Shown in pieces: positions 22,390 to 34,198 of a stretch of DNA of 64,000 nt (its first letter is position 1; every line of letters starts with the position of its first letter). The notes below the pieces were generated by a model that did not search any database, was not told the DNA's origin, and saw only the letters and a list, made by a program, of their open reading frames with translations. The DNA comes from Zonotrichia leucophrys gambelii (Eukaryota; Chordata; Aves; Passeriformes; Passerellidae): positions 5,270,001 through 5,334,000 of the forward strand of contig NC_088175.1 of assembly GCF_028769735.1 (NCBI RefSeq), in the 5' to 3' direction. The translations under genes and the position numbers were made by a program.

Positions 22390-25300
22390 CTGTAAATTTC
22401 AGGGGAAAAAAAAACAGATTAGAACAGTTAGGAAGAAAAATACCAAGGAGAAAGTGTGGCAAGGCAACATGGGGAATGTTACACATCTGGTTTGAGCACA
22501 GGGGAATTCCTGAGCAACACCATCCCTGCTAATGTCCAGTCTAAATTAGAGAAAAATCCAAGAGCCATTTTGAGGGTGATTCAGATGTCCTAATTTCAGA
22601 CCTTGAGCTTGTCAGGCTCTCCCATGGGATGCTGTGTGACTATGGACATGCGCATGGGTGGGAACATGAATGATGTGGGTGGGATAAGTGTCCTGTGCCT
22701 TCAAAGCAACCACAAAGCTCTCATACTCTTACATGGCATCAGAATCAATTCCCACCTTACTCAGGGCCTTTTTTTCCTGATCTGTGTTCAAGGTAAGTGG
22801 GAACAAGGCACGAGGATCAGGGTAGTTTAGCCTTGTTTAAACAAACATGATCCTCCCAGAGTCCTGCATTACCATCAACACTCTTACACTGCAAATAATT
22901 AACAACAGAAATTTGTTATTGTTACAGCTTCTTCTCAGAATTCATGTTTAGAATTATGTTCCTCTATAATTCAATAGATTGCAAAATATTTATTTGCATA
23001 ACTATAACCATTTTATAATGATTATAATTATGCAATTATTGTAAATAAATAAAATGACTCATAGCTTCCAATCCTTATTCCAATAATGCTTTATTTGAAG
23101 TGACTTTCTAGGAGACTGAAGCACATCTGCATGAAGAACTCTCAGGCAAGTTTTGGTTTGCTTGTACTGAGTAATGGCAGAAAAATTAGACTTCAAACAA
23201 ATGAAGAATTTGGCTTCAGTTATACAGCCACAATGTGGTGATCTTCAAATACCTCTGTTGAGTTTATAATGTTGATATGTCTCATGCTGATTCAAAATGT
23301 GATACTTATTTCTGGGAAAACTGGTTGGAAGACTGTGGCTTTTCATTCTAAGTTATACAGAGAGCAGTGAGAGCCTGGCTTTGCTGAGAGCTTTCCTTCT
23401 GCCTGCTTTGGACGCCAGGCCATGTTCAGGATTAGTAATGCTATTACCCTCTAAACACAACAAATACGAAAACTCATTTGGGAAGGAGTTCTGCTTGCAT
23501 GAGCAAGCAAAGGGGGCCTGAGCACCAGAGCTCAGCTGACAGGAGTTACAGAATAGTCTGAGCTGGAAAGGACTCACAAGGATCACCAATTCCAACTCTG
23601 AAGTGAATGGCCCATACAGGGATTGAACCCACAACCAAAGGCATTATTAGCACCATACTCCTAACTAACTGAGCGAACCCCAGGTTAGCAGCAGCTGTGC
23701 CATGGCTGAATGTGTGCACATACATCTCCCTAGCACATGTGCTGAGGAGGGGAGGGGGAAGGAAACCCCCTGCAGTTTACTCCAGCTATGCTAGTCAGGA
23801 TGCCCCATTAGAATCCTGAAAGCAATGCAAAGGAGTTCCTTTTTGTTACATTTCCACTACAAAAATACCCAGAAAAACAACCAACCAACCCAAAAAAATC
23901 ATGGCAACAGGCATGTTCTGCAAGTGACTTGGACTTGCCTAATTTTTGTAAGGCTCTTTTCATAACCTGCATTTCCCAACACAACACTGTGCTTAGATTA
24001 ATTCTGCCAAATCCCTTCCTTCCTGTTTGTTCAAGCACAGACTCATCTGAGTCCTTTCTCTCTCTCCTATTATTTCAAACAAAGCATTATTGGGGTTTTT
24101 TTTGTTTGTTTGTTTTCTAACCAAAGAAAGTACCTCACCCCTTCCAAAAGGCTAAGGTCTTTCATTTTGATGAATGATGATGACAAAGGTGGACTTTGAA
24201 GTTTTGGTTTTTCTTCAATGCCAAGATAAATGCAATAGATCTTTGAAAAGCATCAAAGTGACACTACACAGACAAGACTCCATAAGTGAATGATTAAGCT
24301 GGTTAGAGGCTGAGTTTTTAACATCTGTCAGAACTTTGTCATGGTAGTGCTCAAAAAAAGCCAGCCTCAAGCACCCAGGTAAGTCTGTCAATGCAAAAGC
24401 TGCCACACTCTCACATTTGGCCAGCTTGAACTCTTGCCCAGGGATTGTCATGTGCTGGTTGACCTGTGTTTGTATCTGCAGCAGGAAAAAACATTAAACC
24501 TCAGCTGCCACTTCTGCCTTGAAGTGCTTCCCCACTCTTAATGACAAGGGGTACCAAACACTTTCTGTCCATCTCTTCTCATTATTGTTAGAAAACCAAG
24601 ACCTTACTGTAAGAAATGCTTTTAAGAAACTTACAGAAAAAAACTGCCAACACCTTCTACAAGAAATACTCAGCTAAAAGGAGGTGTTCCTGGTTACATC
24701 TGGGGTGCACAGGCAGGAGATGCTGAGCAAGGACTGCACCTCCTGCCTCTATCAGGACATGCTCCTGCCCAGCGTTTCTTGGCTTTGGCTTTGATGGCTG
24801 CAGGCTGCTCCTCTATGCCTGTGCTCTTCTCACAAATCAAAGTCCGCTAAAACTCCAGCAGGCTTCTAATTTTTTTAGCAGGAGAAATGCTAAATCATTT
24901 CCCAGAACTCAAATTCAGGTCTTAGGAAATGTAATGATTTGAGGTCAAGAGTTGACATTGTTCCCAACTCATATTATTACTAATTTACTGTTATCATCGT
25001 CATCCTCATTATTGTTATGTGGCAACATGGTTTGTGCCAGGGGAGCCTTTAGCTCCAATTATTTCTGACACAGCATATTCAGCTCCTGGTTTCAAACCAG
25101 AAGGCAGCACACCCTCTGCCACCCTGTCCAGATGCCCTGCAGCACTGGGACTGTGGTGCTGCGACTGCTGCTGTAGCTATGGTGGGATGCAGCGTGCTCT
25201 CTGCTGATCACAGCACCTACCTCTGAGCTGGAGCTTTTCTGGGGTGGGCAGCAAGGGAAACACTTGGAGTCAAGACACAGAAGGACCCAGCCTGGACTCT

Positions 25301-27882
25301 GGGCACAGTGGCTTCCCATGTTCTCCTTTTCCTCCTCAAAGGAAACAGCCTTTATGCAGAATGATCTCATTGGTCAGGGGTAGTTCATGGTGTGCCAGAG
25401 AGCACTCAAGGGAAGAGATTTATTAATTATCTCTATTCTGAATTTTTTTGCTGAACTTTTTCTTGACTTCTTTTTCCTGAGCTGCTGCCAGTATTAACAA
25501 GCAATTGTTTGGATTTTTGGTCCTCTCCAACCTGCTGACATACTAGGTCATGAGGATTTATATCTCATTTTTGTGGAGATCTCCCATTCTCTCACAGCCT
25601 CTCAGAAATCCAGAGTTATCTAGCAAAGTTATCTATCTGCCCACACAAGAGAATTGCACTGGGCCAAGCCATCTTTGAAGCCATAGAGGACTGCAGGCAG
25701 CTTGAGTTTGGTATACCTCAGACCATGTGCTGACACCTAAACAAACTGCTAATTCATCAAAGCAAAGAGTCCAAAAAGATGCCAGATTCAATCTCTGCAA
25801 TCTGGGAGCCCTCCTAGGAGGTGAGGGGTTTTTCCTGCCCTTTTTGTTATCTGGGTACTGAATGGAGACACCACAAATCTGGGGGCTCCCACTTGGCTCT
25901 GCCTGGGAAATCACAGTCTATAGAAGAGCTGGGCCACCCAGAGCCCACCTTGACCTTCTACTGTGCTGCTCACATCCATAGTCCCATCTGCAGACCCCTG
26001 TGAGACACCCACCACCCAATATGTGTTCCAGCAGTGTCCTGATGATGGCCAAGTTCTTCTCCTAATGGGGAGCTGAGGGAAAACAAAACTTGTCTCCAGT
26101 AAAGAAGCCAAGGCAGGAGCAGAAACTGCCCAGAGGACTCAATCCCTGTGCCCCAGCATCACCAGGCTGCCCAACAGGGCTGGGGGTGATGGGGAACCCA
26201 AGGGATTCAGGGGAATCACAGTGGCAGAGCAGGGAAAGGACCCCAGGGCATCTTATCTGGCATGAGAGAGATGCTTTAAGCCAGCATAAAACCATGTGTA
26301 GATAGGACTGTGCAGTGCAGCAGTCATTTCCAAATGAGACTCTGATTTCCCTAAATTACTGACACACCTGAAAGCCATCCAGTAAACCATCATCTCCTGT
26401 TGTTATTGAGAATCTTTCAAACAGAGAAAGAGAAAATTCTATGTATACACTATTATTGGGAAAAAGCAGAGAGAATGCACTGCAATACCCTCATTGTTTC
26501 TTCTTGCTTCAAGTCTGAGCAGCATAATTTTGAACTGTTGCTGCTGAAAGAGCAACCAACTGCTGCTGTCTAGAGTTTTATTTTCATAATAAAAAAGTTT
26601 TTAGTTCCAAAGCCAAATCCTTCTTTAAGGCCTGGAGTTTGCAAAGTTCACTGCTAGAGCTAACAGCGACTGAGAAGATAAACAAATTTCTGGGAGCTTC
26701 TCTCAGCACTTTCAAATTCTTTGGCTTTCCAGGCATCTTTTATACAGAGGGTGAATGAAGCAAACCCAAACCTGAGCTCTCTGCTCCCTTGTGATTTGCT
26801 TTATCAGAGCTGAAAAGCCTCAAAGTCCCTTGCTGAGGGGCAGGCAGCTGACACTTTGGACAGTGTTTCTTCAGGTTTTCCATCTGAACTTGGGTGTCAA
26901 AGTGAGGCACCATGGCTTCTAGATCAGCCATATGCTCCAGTCACAGAAAGTCTCTTCACTTTTCAGCAGCCTTAAAAAGAAATTCTGCTTTGAACGCACC
27001 AAGGATCCTGACCCTGGGGCTGAATTTTTCAATTTATGCTGAGGAGCTGATGCAATGGATATGGGGCTGCTGCACAAAGACAGAAGGGAATTTCTATAGG
27101 CTTTTCAATGCTCTGGGAAAAGGCAGGTCCTAGGAGCTGTGGGACATCCCTGACAAAGCAAAAGCAGTCACAAAAGGACAAGCATGGCAATGCAGAAATG
27201 TGCCAGCTTGGCACAGTGACCCTGGCAGGGTGCAAGTCCCAGGGGCTGCCCAGGGCCATCCAGGGTCCAGGCTCTGAAATAGTGTTTTTTCAGGGTAGCC
27301 AAACTGAGTGAATCACAGTCCAATTACTTTCCTGTGGTTTGGGGGAAAGCCACTTCCTTTAAATACAGACAAAGAAGAAAGGGCAGAAATGCCACACTGG
27401 ATCTGGAATCCAGCGCCAGATCTGGGTTTAGGACACTTTGGCGCCCAATACCTTCATCTGGATTTTGGGAAAGGTGTTGGAAGGCAGAAGGGTAAGAAGG
27501 AGGTGAATGGTTTACAGTAGTCACTGCTTGAGTCTGTGCCCTGAAATTTAGGGGAAAAGTAGCACAAATCAGACCCAGCTGTCACAATGGAATTACCAGG
27601 CACACATCCTTGCGGTGCCCAGCCCTGGGATATGCCAGGAGCTGCTGTCCTGCCAGCGGTCCGATTTATTCCCCATTCTGATCATTACAAGGTGGGGCTG
27701 AAACCCGTCCCTGTGCCCGGCACCCCACCCTCCGTGGGCGCCTCTCGTTCCCCACTCTCGGAGCCAGCAGAGCCCCCGAGCTGCCCAGCAATGAGCCCGG
27801 AGCGGGGCAGCGCCTCGGGAGAAGCGGGAGACGCCGGCCCGAGGGGAAGGGGAAGGGAAAGACCCGAGGCTGACGGACTTAC
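22390..27882 (-). other. TNFAIP2: TNFAIP2 intron 1 (within 5' UTR)
   Basis: This 5.5-kb intron lies between noncoding exon 1 and the start-codon exon. It holds a tRNA-Ile/CR1 SINE (about 23546-23686), some AT-rich stretches (22.9-23.1 kb) and no convincing exon. Long frames here lack splice-site support. Confidence 0.5.
23546..23686 (-). mobile_element. tRNA-Ile-derived SINE with CR1-like tail (TguSINE1 type)
   Basis: Read on the minus strand, the head is tRNA-Ile-like. An A-box region (GCTCAGTTAGTTAGGAG) is followed by GGTGCTAATAATGCC around the IAU-type anticodon loop and a B-box GGGTTCAATCC (23630-23620). A CR1-like 3' tail follows, corresponding to the end of avian CR1 elements. The element is diverged and is not a working tRNA: the acceptor stem is lost and the tail is fused. 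The structure is known from songbirds and is the best clue to the host lineage. Confidence 0.75.
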
Positions 27883-27965
27883 TCAGCGGCGGCTCCCGGG
27901 CGGCGGGGCTGGGCGCGGGCCAGCGGCACTGTCACTGTCACTGTCACCGGCACTGTCACAGGGTC
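27883..27965 (-). other. TNFAIP2: TNFAIP2 exon 1, noncoding 5' UTR (approximate start)
   Basis: A strong donor (GCTGA|GTAAGTCC) on the minus strand fixes the 3' edge of the exon at 27883. The 5' edge is inferred to lie about 30 nt downstream of a TATA-like element at 27991-28000. The exon is GC-rich and contains a hexamer-like (CACTGT) repeat. It would splice over 5.5 kb to 22389, where the start codon lies 12 nt into exon 2. Confidence 0.55.
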
Positions 27966-28027
27966 TGCGCCCGGGGCGGGGGCAGCCCGGCTATAAGGGG
28001 AGGAAAGCGGGGGCGGGACCGGCTGCT

Positions 28028-28037
28028 GGGAAACTCC
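28028..28037 (-). promoter_or_regulatory. NF-kB consensus site
   Basis: GGGAAACTCC on the plus strand (GGAGTTTCCC on the minus) matches GGGRNNYYCC at every position. It lies about 30 nt upstream of the TATA-like element of TNFAIP2. Binding is inferred from the motif and from the known TNF inducibility of the family. Confidence 0.6.
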
Positions 28038-28461
28038 AGTTGCACCTCCCCTCGAGAGAAGGGAACCGAGAAATCCCCTCCCGGGGAAGCGGCCGGCAGC
28101 GGAGCGCCTGGTGCCGGGGGTCGGTCCGTCCGAGGGGCTGAGCCCCGGCTGAGCCCTGTCCCGACAGAGCGCTGGATGATGCCGGGCCCTGCCCTCACTG
28201 CCCCAAGGCTTGGCTGAGGGATGTGTCCCACTGCGGACTTGGAAATGCCGTCATGGATAGAGCAGGTGCCCCCAAAAATGCCGTGCTCTGCACCTGAGGT
28301 GGTCATCTCTGGGTGTGCAAGCAGCCCGGGGAATGAGGAAAGGGACCTGAGACGGCAAGTTGAACATGAGCCAGCAGTGCCCTGGCAGCCAGGAGGGACA
28401 GCCGTGTGCTGGGGGGGGATCAGGCACAGCATCGCCAGCGGGCAAGGGAGGGAGGGGATTG

Positions 28462-28984
28462 TCCTGCTCTGCTCTGCTTTGCACTGGGGCCGCCTCACCT
28501 CGAGTGCTTGGGGCAGTTTTGGGCACCACAGTATAAGAAAGTCATAAACTATTAGTGTCCAAAGGAGAGCAACAAAGATGGTGAAGGGTCTGGAAGGGAA
28601 GCCATATGTGGAGCAGTTGAGGTCACTAGACTTGTTCAGCCTGGAGAAGACAAGACTTAGGGAGACCTCACCACAGCCTACAGCCTCCTCACAAAGGGAA
28701 AGAGATGAGGCAGCCACTGATTTCTTCCTGATGGCCACCAGAGACAGGACCCAAGGGAATGGCCTGAAGCTGTGCCAGGGGAGGTTTAGGAACAGGTTCT
28801 TCACCCAGAGGGTGGTTGGACACTGGAACAGGATCCCCAGGGAAGTAGTCATGGTATCAAGAGTTCAAAAAGCATTTGGGCAATGCTCTCAGACACATGG
28901 TGTGAATTTTGAGGTTGTCCGGTGCAGAAATGGGTGTTGGACTTCATATAGGTCCTCTCCAATCAGGATATTCCATGATCCTTG
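28462..28984 (+). mobile_element. CR1 LINE, 3' fragment
   Basis: Plus-strand sense. It shows the diagnostic CR1 3' region: 'ttcagcctggagaag', 'ctgtgccaggggaggttta', 'ttcttcacccagagggtgg', 'ggacactggaacagg', and a tail near 'gatattccatgatcctt'. It is truncated at the 5' end like most avian copies. It lies about 0.3 kb upstream of the TNFAIP2 promoter. Confidence 0.85.
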
Positions 28985-29261
28985 AAAGCTTTGCTTTCTG
29001 AGCAGGGCACTGCCACCAGCAGGCTGCTGGGGATAAGGTGCATGACTGAAAGCACAGCTGGCTGTATCTGGGTCCTGCATGGTGCCTTCCCCAGAGCAGG
29101 GCTCACAGCCCTCCCAGGAGACATGAACACCCTCCTGCACCTTCAGAGTGGGGATTGACTCCCTGCCTAGAGACTGAAAAGGACAGGCTGCCTTCCTTAC
29201 CCCAAAGCCTCTGAAAATCTGTGTTCCACTTGTGGATGGGAGACCTTCTTGAGCCTTTAGG

Positions 29262-29588
29262 TACTTCAAGGGGACCTATAAGAAAGATAGGGACAAAGGT
29301 TTTAGCAAGGCCTGTGGCAATAGCACAAGGGGTAATTGTATGGAGCTGAAGAAGGGTCAATTTAGATGACAGAAAAGGAAGACATAATTTATGATGAGGG
29401 TGATGAAACACTAGGACAGGTTGCCCAGAGAGGTGAGAGTTGCTCTCTCCCTGGCTACATTCAAGGTCAAGTTGGACAGTAATCTGAGCAACCTGATGTA
29501 GCTGAAGATGTCCCTGCTCATTGTAGGGAGGTTGGACTAGACTACCTTCAAAGATCTCTTGTAACCCAAACTATTCCATGATTCTGTG
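29262..29588 (+). mobile_element. CR1 LINE, second 3' fragment
   Basis: The CR1 3' end is recognisable from 'ggacctataagaaag', 'caggttgcccagagaggt', 'gttggactagactacc' and the terminal 'attccatgattctgtga'. It is diverged and in the same orientation as the copy at 28.5 kb, but from a separate insertion. Confidence 0.75.
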
Positions 29589-30812
29589 ACTTGTTTTCCT
29601 TATTTCTGTTCCTGATTTCTAGCCACCAGCATCCCTGGCCATGGAGTGTGGTTCCTCTGTTACCTGGAGAAGCATGCTGCCACAGCAGGGCTGGCTGGAT
29701 GGAAGCCAGGGGATGCCTGGATGACAGCAATGGCTGTGGGGGCCTTTGCAGAGGGTTTGAAGGCTGTAAGTGCTGTGCTGTACCTTGCTTAGATAGCTTC
29801 AATGGGAAGCATCTTCTGCACTCATCTGGATGAGATCTGGGTGGAAGCAGTTGCCCAGCAGGCAGAAAATCAAAATGTTGTGGTCCTGCAGAGCCTACCT
29901 CTTCCCCCTTCCCTGGGAAGCTGCTATTGGTCAGGGAGTGGGGCAGGTAGAAAGTCCAAGTGCCTGGTTACTGCGCTTGGGACAATTTCTGTTTCACATC
30001 TGATAGCTTTGGTCTGATGCAAAATGTAAAAAACGGTCCAGGGATGTAAAGGTGAGTGTGAACAATGAGCTTACCTGGTGCTCCTGATGCCCACATTCAG
30101 CACCTGTGTGGCCACAAAGCTTTTGGAGGGGCTACTCAGGTCCTGTGTGGGGACATCCCCAGCAGCAGGCATGGTCTGGAGCCATGGTTTGTGCTGGAAG
30201 GAGGTGCCCAGTTGAGCTGGCACAGTGCTGCAGAGCAGATGCCTCTCCTGGTCTGTGCTTTTTGGCAGGCATCCTATCTGCTGGCACAGCCACTTTCCTC
30301 TGTGGCACTCTTTCCAAGAAGTCCATGGTAGCAAGGAAAAACCTCACCCTCAGCAATGTCTGCCAAGACAGGAAACAGAAGCAGAGGGGCCGCCCTGATG
30401 GGCAAACCCATGATCTGGAAACCACTGATTCATGTCATGCCAGCCTTTGGCTGTGCTGGGCAGGGGGTTCCCCTCTGGGACTGCCCCAGGGTTGGGTCCC
30501 CTTACTCCTTGACAACCAGTGACCAGGAATAACCATGGTCACAGGATGGAAATGCTGGGCGCCACATTAGCCTGAAAATCATTGGAAACAGTGCAAGATT
30601 TGGCCCTGGAGTGCTGAAACTTCCTCTGTATTTCATCACCTCCTCCACTGCCAGTGAGAAAGGGAGAGGAGGCAAGGTTTGATATCTGCAGTTAGAGCTG
30701 ATTTGGGGACAGCTGGGGGTGAGCTTGATGCTGCATCCAATGACCTTTTCATGAAGGAGGTGCAGGAATATGGCTCCTGGGAGGAAGCAGGGTGTCTGGT
30801 GTGGTCCAAGGG

Positions 30813-30839
30813 TTACACACACACACACACACACACACA
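30813..30839 (+). repeat. (CA)n microsatellite
   Basis: About 13 CA units in the intergenic region between TNFAIP2 and EXOC3L4. Confidence 0.95.
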
Positions 30840-32904
30840 GCTCTGGGCATGGCCGGGGAGGCAGTGTTTGTGACTGTCTGAAAGCAGAGCGTGCTGTTCT
30901 GGATGCAGGAGGGAACCTGGGGCAGGTTCCTCACATCCTTAATTATGTGATCCCTGAAGGATGCAGGGATGTCTGTCACAGATGTGCTGGGAATCTGCAT
31001 TGGGAAGTGGCTCAGTGACACATCTCAGATCCACTGAAACCTCTCTATAAATATTCAGAGGGTCTTTGCACTTGGCTCAGACAAATGTCTCATCCCCAGA
31101 TTATCCAGTGGGGGCCCTGACTGTAGGAAACTCTTGCAGTTAGGGATGGGGGAAGTCAAAGGAGTCTGATGGTCAGCTGGTACACACCTGCACCAAATGT
31201 AGCTGCAGATTTGTGAGCATCCTGGGTTGTTTTCTTGAATAAATGTTCGTATAGAATGATTTATGTGGGATCCAAATTAGATTCATGTAATGGGATCTGT
31301 TGCTGGACCTCATCTCCATCTGTTTTAAATTAATTTCAGTGGGGTCAGGGCATTTCTGCCGGCAGAGAGGGGAACAAAAAGCATCTTGTAATTAGGTTTT
31401 AAATTAAAAATATAGAGTTTGGGTGTCATCCCCTGGCTGCCCTCGTTTACTCAAACCAAATGGATCACAGCACTTTGACCTCCTGCTGTTCAGCAGCATG
31501 GCATTGCTTGTCCGTGTAACCTGGTCCCTGACACAAGTACCTTGTACCTACTTGAACAATATTGGGTGGCGGGTAACCGAGTTAAACCAGGCTGCACATC
31601 TTCCAGTGCTGCACAGGAACTTTTCTGTGCTCTCTAACTACTCAGTGCGCTGCACAGGGCTACACTGATATCTGTTTATCAGTGTTTATAGTTCTTAGAA
31701 GTTAACTGAAGTCTGGAATCCCTGGAAGTCTGGAATCCCTGGAGAATCCTCACTTCTCCAGTACACAGGATATATTTCTCACCTGCAACTTACACTTAAA
31801 AGCAAGATGTGCTTCAGAGATTTTTAACTTTATTTTGCAGCTGCTTCCTTACTTTTGAACAGTGACTTGCATAGGATTGTTTCCCACTTCTCAGTTGAGC
31901 ATCAAAGTCAATTTTACTGCCAGTCCTAATATCCAAATTTAGCTGAGAAAGAGCTTGCAAATGGGGTGTGTCTCTACTAGAAAACGGTGTGAATTCTTTG
32001 CATTAGACAATGAAAGATCTACCTGTAAAAATGAAGATACTATCAACAATAAGCATTTATAAGGAGATTATTTTTGAAGTGTGGTTTTAATTTCCTCTTT
32101 CAGGGTCCTGAAAAGCTGTTATCCTCATTGTTAGCTAAAGGTGTGTCAAGAAGAAGATTGTCATGAGGGTAAAGATGTTCTTCCTGGAGTCCATTAATTC
32201 AATATGCTTATTCATTGATTGGTATTTGAGATTTTTGTTCAAACTTGTTATTACCTTTATTACCAGACAGGGAAGATAGTAACATTCCTGTGGGATTTTC
32301 TATGAGTTTAACTCATTTGCACAGAGCAATTCCAGCTGTGCATGTTTCAGAGTGGAAAAGCAGCAGGTCTGGGTGCAGGTGGCTGGCAGCAGCTTTCTGA
32401 GTAAGCAGGCACTCCTTGCCACCTTCTGCTGGGAATATGTGGCCATCTCCTGGAGCTGGGGGGCACACAAAGCCCAAGCAGAGGGGCCTGAGTTGGTGCT
32501 TGGAAGAGTCAGTAAATACTCTGTGTGGAGTTGGACTGGAAAATCAGGGTCAGGTGATATCCAGCAGCTTTTCCATGTGGGATGGGGTGTGCAGCAGCTT
32601 GGGGAGGGAAATAGGGAAGGATGTCCCTAGGGTGGCTGACCTTCCTGCAGTGCTGGGGGAGGCATGTGAGGCAGCGTGGGGTGAGGGTGCATGTGCTATG
32701 ACACGAGCTGCTTGTAGCTGATTGCTTTTCATCCTCCTGTGCTGGGAAATAGCTCTTTTATTTCTGTGCGCTGTGGGATAATTTTATAGAAGTGGGGTCA
32801 CGTGCAGAAAGGGGTAGCAGAAGAGGATTTGGGGTCCTCATTAGAATGTGAGGTAAAAGATCAAGAAATCACACCTGCCACATTTCTTTGGCTCTTTTTA
32901 AAAC

Positions 32905-32910
32905 TTTATT
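32905..32910 (-). terminator. AATAAA downstream of the unidentified exon
   Basis: A canonical AATAAA on the minus strand (in CTTAATAAAG), about 75 nt after the TGA of the coding-like exon at 32983-33197. Confidence 0.35.
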
Positions 32911-32982
32911 AAGTTTTAAGTCAGCAAAAGAATGAAAGTTTGAGTTCTGAAGGCTGGCTCAGCTCTGCAGACCAGAGAAATG

Positions 32983-33197
32983 TCAGCTAGGCCATGAATG
33001 AGCCCAGTTCTTCTCTGTGAGTGCAGGGACATGACAGGTCAGTAAGCTGTGGAGGAACTTGCTGGCTCCAAAGGCACTGTCACTGCTCAGCAGCTGGGGC
33101 AGAGCAGCCAGTAAGTGGTTGGAGGTCTGGAAGAGGTCGATCCAGCCTTCAAGACTTTTGTGCATTTTAACTCTCATCACTTGGGTTAGCTTGCAAC
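32983..33197 (-). CDS. Unidentified coding-like terminal exon
   Basis: On the minus strand an open frame runs from about 33197 to a TGA at 32985-32983. It includes MHKSLEGWIDLFQTSNHLL, ALPQLLSSDSAFGASKFL and HSLLTCHVPALTEKNW. The composition is protein-like and amphipathic. A candidate acceptor (TTGTTGCAAG) stands at its upstream edge, and an AATAAA (32910-32905) follows the stop by about 75 nt. I do not recognise the family and found no firm partner exon. It may be the last exon of a minus-strand gene between the two Sec6 genes, a relic, or chance. Confidence 0.3.
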
Positions 33198-34097
33198 AAT
33201 ATTATTTCCAACTGATTGAGGTGTCTTCCTCTCCCCTTTTTGTGATGACTACAGGTAATAAAAAGGATTTCTTTTTCTCCATCAGCAACCAGGCTGAGAA
33301 GAGCTAATTGTATATACCAAATGTTGGCCTTACAGACCAGGGACAGGAGCAGAGCCTGGGCAATGGGGCTCTGAGTTCACCAGCAGATTGTGTCACACAG
33401 TGTTTGCCACTGAGGGGAAAGTTCCCATGACAGGCCATGCTTTGTGTAAGAGACATAACCAAGGGATGGTGGGCAAAGATTGGATACCCAGGACTTCCCA
33501 GAAAATAGCAGAAATCACTAGGATGAAGTTTCACTCTGTGTTCCAGTTTCAGTATGTGTCAGTGAAGTGAGAACCTCCGTGACAGCAGCTAACTAGACTT
33601 CCTCTAGGTGCCCTAGAGGAAGGCAAGTGAGTGGAGAGCACCTCCTGGGTCCAAGTCTGAAACCTTTCAGTGTGAGGGGGCTGTTGTTTCTAGCCAGTCT
33701 GAGACACCTGTGAGACCACAGGACACAACCTCTCCCTTTTCCTCTTATTTAGTGACCTTCTTTCCAGCCCCAATTTTGTTTTCATTTATGCTTCGCAACC
33801 TGTGATAATTGTGCACATCCTAAGGTATATGCTTTTAAGTACAACATCCTTTGGCTTTCAAAATTATCACAGAAGCACACCAAGGGATGGATCTCTGCTG
33901 TCTTTGAAGCCTGCTTTTGGCCTTCTCCAAAGAATTCCATGTGCAGCCTATGTTTTGTGGTAGGTGGGGAGCAAACCTTTCACTCACTCCTATGGAAGCT
34001 CACTCTGAGCTTAAAGGGAACCATCAAGTTGGCCAATTCAAGTATTATCTTTCTACTTGAAAGCAAAATGTAAACCCAAGATCTTGAAGCCAACCAA

Positions 34098-34198
34098 TAT
34101 GAATTATTTAAATTTAAATTAATTATTTAAATTTAATTTATTTAAATTTAATATTAATTTAAAATAATTTAAATTAATAATATTTAAATAATAAAACT
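34098..34198 (+). repeat. AT-only palindromic low-complexity block
   Basis: About 100 bp made almost only of A and T, built from interleaved ATTTAAAT and TTAATTAA-type palindromes. Intergenic. Confidence 0.85.

Larger units (their letters stand above)
27590..28180 (-). promoter_or_regulatory. TNFAIP2: CpG-island promoter of TNFAIP2
   Basis: This is a CpG-dense block in otherwise CpG-poor sequence. Read on the minus strand toward the gene, it shows an NF-kB-type site GGAGTTTCCC at 28037-28028, a GC box (CCCGCCCCCGC) near 28018-28008, a TATA-like CCCCTTATAG at 28000-27991, then exon 1 with its donor at 27883/27882. A second near-match (GGGGATTTCT) lies at 28078-28069. TNFAIP2 is a known TNF/NF-kB target, so the layout fits. 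The transcription start was not measured. Confidence 0.7.

Noticed and set aside
23600..23686. A functional tRNA-Ile gene
   Set aside because: The acceptor stem is degraded, the arms carry mismatches, and the 3' side continues into a CR1 tail. It is the head of a SINE.
27956..28852. 298-codon open frame on the minus strand
   Set aside because: It spans the CpG-island promoter and part of a CR1 copy. Open by GC content, with no protein-like domains.
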